Of a stretch of 64,000 bases of DNA, positions 62,025 through 64,000 are shown piece after piece. The position numbers and the translations under genes were made by a program. The DNA is taken from assembly GCA_013396635.1 (NCBI GenBank), contig WBMW01005920.1, positions 112,118-176,117 on the forward strand, read 5' to 3'. The stretch comes from Penelope pileata. Lineage: Eukaryota; Chordata; Aves; Galliformes; Cracidae. The notes under the pieces are model-generated. The model made no database searches, had not been told where the DNA came from, and saw only the letters and a program-made list of their open reading frames with translations. Position 1 is the first letter of the stretch. Each line of letters starts with the position of its first letter.

Positions 62025-62179
62025 TCCACTCTCTCTCTCNAATCACAGCTATTGAGATTTGAAGCAATAATTAATTCAAGGAAGTCCCATGACCTGTCAG
62101 ACTAGATGATCACAATGGTCACTTCTGGCTTTAAAATCTGTGGAGTTCCTGGCTTCTGTGTTGTGANTCTCTCTCTCTC
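62025..62179. repeat. CT dinucleotide run split by an N-bounded insertion
   Basis: A CT run ends at N 62040, and a second CT run begins right after N 62167 (62168-62179). The sequences beyond each run share words (GTTCCTCAAGCTT on the left, GTTCCCTCAAGCT on the right). The two runs were probably one microsatellite, interrupted in the assembly. Confidence 0.7.
62041..62166 (+). repeat. 126-bp direct duplicate (copy A), bounded by single Ns
   Basis: This segment appears identical, base for base on reading, to 62376-62501. It starts AATCACAGCTATTGAG and ends GGCTTCTGTGTTGTGA. It sits exactly between N 62040 and N 62167. Exact identity combined with N boundaries suggests a short contig placed in a gap, not a genomic duplication. 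Confidence 0.92.
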
Positions 62180-62375
62180 AAGCTTCCTCCTCCAATTGTT
62201 CCCTCAAGCTACTTTCTTCTCTGCCTGGCTGCCCTTTATCTAAGCCTGGGGCCACTCCGCCCCAGGTCCACCCCTTCCGGTCACAGGTGCAAGTGACTCC
62301 CCAGGCCAGCCACGCCCCTCCACCATGTGCTCGATCACCAGCTCATACTGGGATCAACTGTTTCCCTACAAGGTC
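62168..62375. other. GC-rich spacer between the 126-bp duplicates
   Basis: About 208 bp, pyrimidine-rich and then GC-rich (GGGGCCACTCCGCCCCAGG), distinctly richer in C than the flanks. I do not recognise it. It could be part of an unnamed repeat or a small GC-rich patch. Confidence 0.5.
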
Positions 62376-62501
62376 AATCACAGCTATTGAGATTTGAAGC
62401 AATAATTAATTCAAGGAAGTCCCATGACCTGTCAGACTAGATGATCACAATGGTCACTTCTGGCTTTAAAATCTGTGGAGTTCCTGGCTTCTGTGTTGTG
62501 A
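62376..62501 (+). repeat. 126-bp direct duplicate (copy B), in continuous sequence
   Basis: The second copy is continuous with its flanks and is probably the true location. Within it, GACTAGATGATCACAATGG at about 62435-62453 followed by TCACTTCTGGCTTTAAAATC resembles the 3' tail of an old CR1-related element (the GACTAGATGATC word is typical). That assignment is tentative. Confidence 0.85.
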
Positions 62502-63530
62502 ATGTCAATGAGACTGCCAATTAGTGTGGGTTTTTTTTGATGTGGGCACGTGTTCATGGGGAGCTGAGACCATCAAATTAATTTTTAAGCCATTAAAGTG
62601 GTTCATTCACTGAATAATGATTGTCACGAAGCACGATCAAAATGTAAAAGAGAAAGCATATATGTTTTCTTAGAACAAAAAAGAAAGAATAAGAAAATAC
62701 AAATATAATGCACAGTTTTAACCATCTCATACTTTCCCATCACTGAATGTCATGTATAAATTGTTTTATCTTTCAGTACATTGTTATTTTTATTCCTTAG
62801 AATAGAGAAACATTACTAAGACAGTGCTTGATGGGAGAGCTTTTTATGCCAATGCTAAGAACTAAATATCTAAGTAGTGGCTGATCCTTGATCTCTTGGG
62901 AGAGACGATATCTATTCAAAAGGCATAGACAAATATGAACAGTTAATCATCTTTAGTCTTGATTTTTCATGCATTTCAGATGCATGGTATGTTTTTGCAT
63001 TCACTAAAATCAGTGGACCTTTAATCGCTTTATAAGTTAATGGCAGGTTTGTCATTTTAATAAAAAGACATGAAATACGGCTGTATGCGTGGATGAAAGG
63101 AGGTGAAAAGGGGAAATGGCTTCCAAGTAACATGAGGTTTTACATATTGATTAGCATGCAAGTGTAGAAACATGAGATCAGTGACTAAATTACATGTCTT
63201 TGGTGGGATGAGCTCAACTCACTAGCAAGCAGTGAATCATACTTTGGGTGCAACACAGGTTTGTGAGCTTTCTTCATGTGTTTTATTTTTTTTCAGTTAT
63301 ACTAGATAGTGTTGGTGTGCTTAATACCAAAATGTATTCACAGTGGCGTTTCAACTGCTATGGAGTGGAGCTTCTTGTAAAGCCACCCAAGATGAAAGTT
63401 TCTATCCTGTGCAAAAATTAAACAAAATTAATACTATCCTTTTAGCTTCAAGGTAGAGATGTTATTGCAAAATCTAATTTTACAATCCTTCCTTTGATTA
63501 TTGACTTTGTCTGTGTGTCTCTTCAATATA
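62502..63530. other. Unrecognised AT-rich sequence
   Basis: No gene or repeat recognised. Short frames only. Confidence 0.55.
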
Positions 63531-63872
63531 AGCCTTCTGGAGAAGAGCAGGCTGCGGGGGGACCTGATAGCAGCCTTCCAGTACCTGAAGGGGGCCTACA
63601 GGAAAGCTGGGGAGGGGCTTTTTACAAGGATAGATAATGACAGGACAAGGGGTAATGGTTATAAACTGGAAGAGGGTAGATTTAGACTAGATATAAGGAA
63701 GAAATTCTTCAGTGTGAGGGTGGTGAGACACTGGAACAAGTTGCCCAGAGAAGTCGTTGATGCCCCCTCCCTGGAAGTATTCAAAGCCAGGCTGGATGGG
63801 GCTTTGAGCAACCTGGTCTGGTGGGAGGTGTCCTTGCTCATGGCAGGGGGGTTGGAACAAGATGATCTCTAA
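63531..63872 (+). pseudogene. CR1 ORF2 C-terminal end, frame intact but truncated
   Basis: The frame LLEKSRLRGDLIAAFQYLKG is followed by RIDNDRTRGNGYKLEEGRFR, KKFFSVRVVRHWNKLP, SLEVFKARLDGALSNL and EQDDL, then a stop. This is the normal carboxyl end of CR1 ORF2, without frameshift or premature stop. Endonuclease and reverse transcriptase are missing through 5' truncation, so it is not functional. The open frame extends upstream to an ATG at 63501 in unrelated flanking DNA, which is coincidental. Confidence 0.92.
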
Positions 63873-63909
63873 GGTCCCTTCCAACCCGAACCATTCTATG
63901 ATTCTATGA
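63531..63909 (+). mobile_element. CR1 LINE, 5'-truncated 3' end, well preserved
   Basis: The copy begins within the C-terminal part of ORF2 (AGCCTTCTGGAGAAGAGC) and ends with two ATTCTATG octamers at about 63909. It contains GGGGACCTGATAGCAGCC, TGGAACAAGTTGCCCAG and GGGGGGTTGGAACAAGATGA. Its ORF2 end is still open, so it appears younger than the other copies in this window. Confidence 0.96.
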
Positions 63910-64000
63910 ATATACTGTAAAATTCGCTGTAGAAAGGCCATGTTAAATGAGAACACTTTTTTTCTGGATTTGGTGGCAGTCTGTATCTCACATGGTACCT
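63910..64000. other. Unrecognised sequence to the window end
   Basis: Ninety-one bases of single-copy sequence, nothing recognisable. Confidence 0.5.

Noticed and set aside
1..64000. CRISPR arrays, tRNA or snRNA genes
   Set aside because: Looked for repeat-spacer arrays, tRNA T-loop words (GGTTCRANYCC) and U6/U2-like starts. None found by eye. A tRNAscan-SE or Infernal run would be decisive.

Overview
This window looks like a bird chromosome, probably galliform or a close relative. The evidence is the repeat content: several CR1 LINE copies with the avian 3' tail (tandem ATTCTATG/ATTCTGTG octamers), two Galluhop-type mariner remnants, and two solo LTRs of avian endogenous retrovirus type. 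The species call is an inference from repeat families only. There is no bacterial-style gene organisation, and I found no host protein-coding exon, tRNA, rRNA or snRNA that I can defend. Most of the window reads as intergenic or deep intronic DNA, moderately AT-rich, with short GC-richer patches.

Layout. A degenerate CCCAA pentamer repeat opens the window (1-87). Positions 88-24495 are mostly unrecognised single-copy sequence with a short minus-strand CR1 tail (8220-8386) and a purine-rich tract of about 1.9 kb (9240-11110). A diverged solo LTR lies at 24496-25342. A long, frameshifted plus-strand CR1 occupies 31085-33312. It is followed by an unexplained 222-codon open frame overlying a 17-bp minisatellite (34510-35178), a minus-strand CR1 fragment (35613-35910) and a coding-like but interrupted minus-strand frame (36928-37440). 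A solo LTR with perfect 5-bp target duplications sits at 39603-40145.

A pyrimidine satellite containing a 21-N gap (41756-42000) and another CR1 tail (42651-42725) come next. Two inverted Galluhop remnants lie about 0.5 kb apart (45525-46045 and 46574-46999). A second long CR1 (48392-49556) has lost its reverse transcriptase catalytic box through a small deletion. From 49557 to about 61990 I see no recognisable feature of size. At 62041-62501 a 126-bp segment occurs twice, and the first copy is bounded on both sides by a single N, which points to an assembly artefact. A young-looking 5'-truncated CR1 tail closes the window (63531-63909).

No set of genes works together here. The biology visible is the insertion, truncation and decay of selfish elements. 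I did not find a convincing undescribed biological system. The most useful observations are the assembly anomaly, the dated-looking LTR insertion, the inverted mariner pair and two unexplained open frames.
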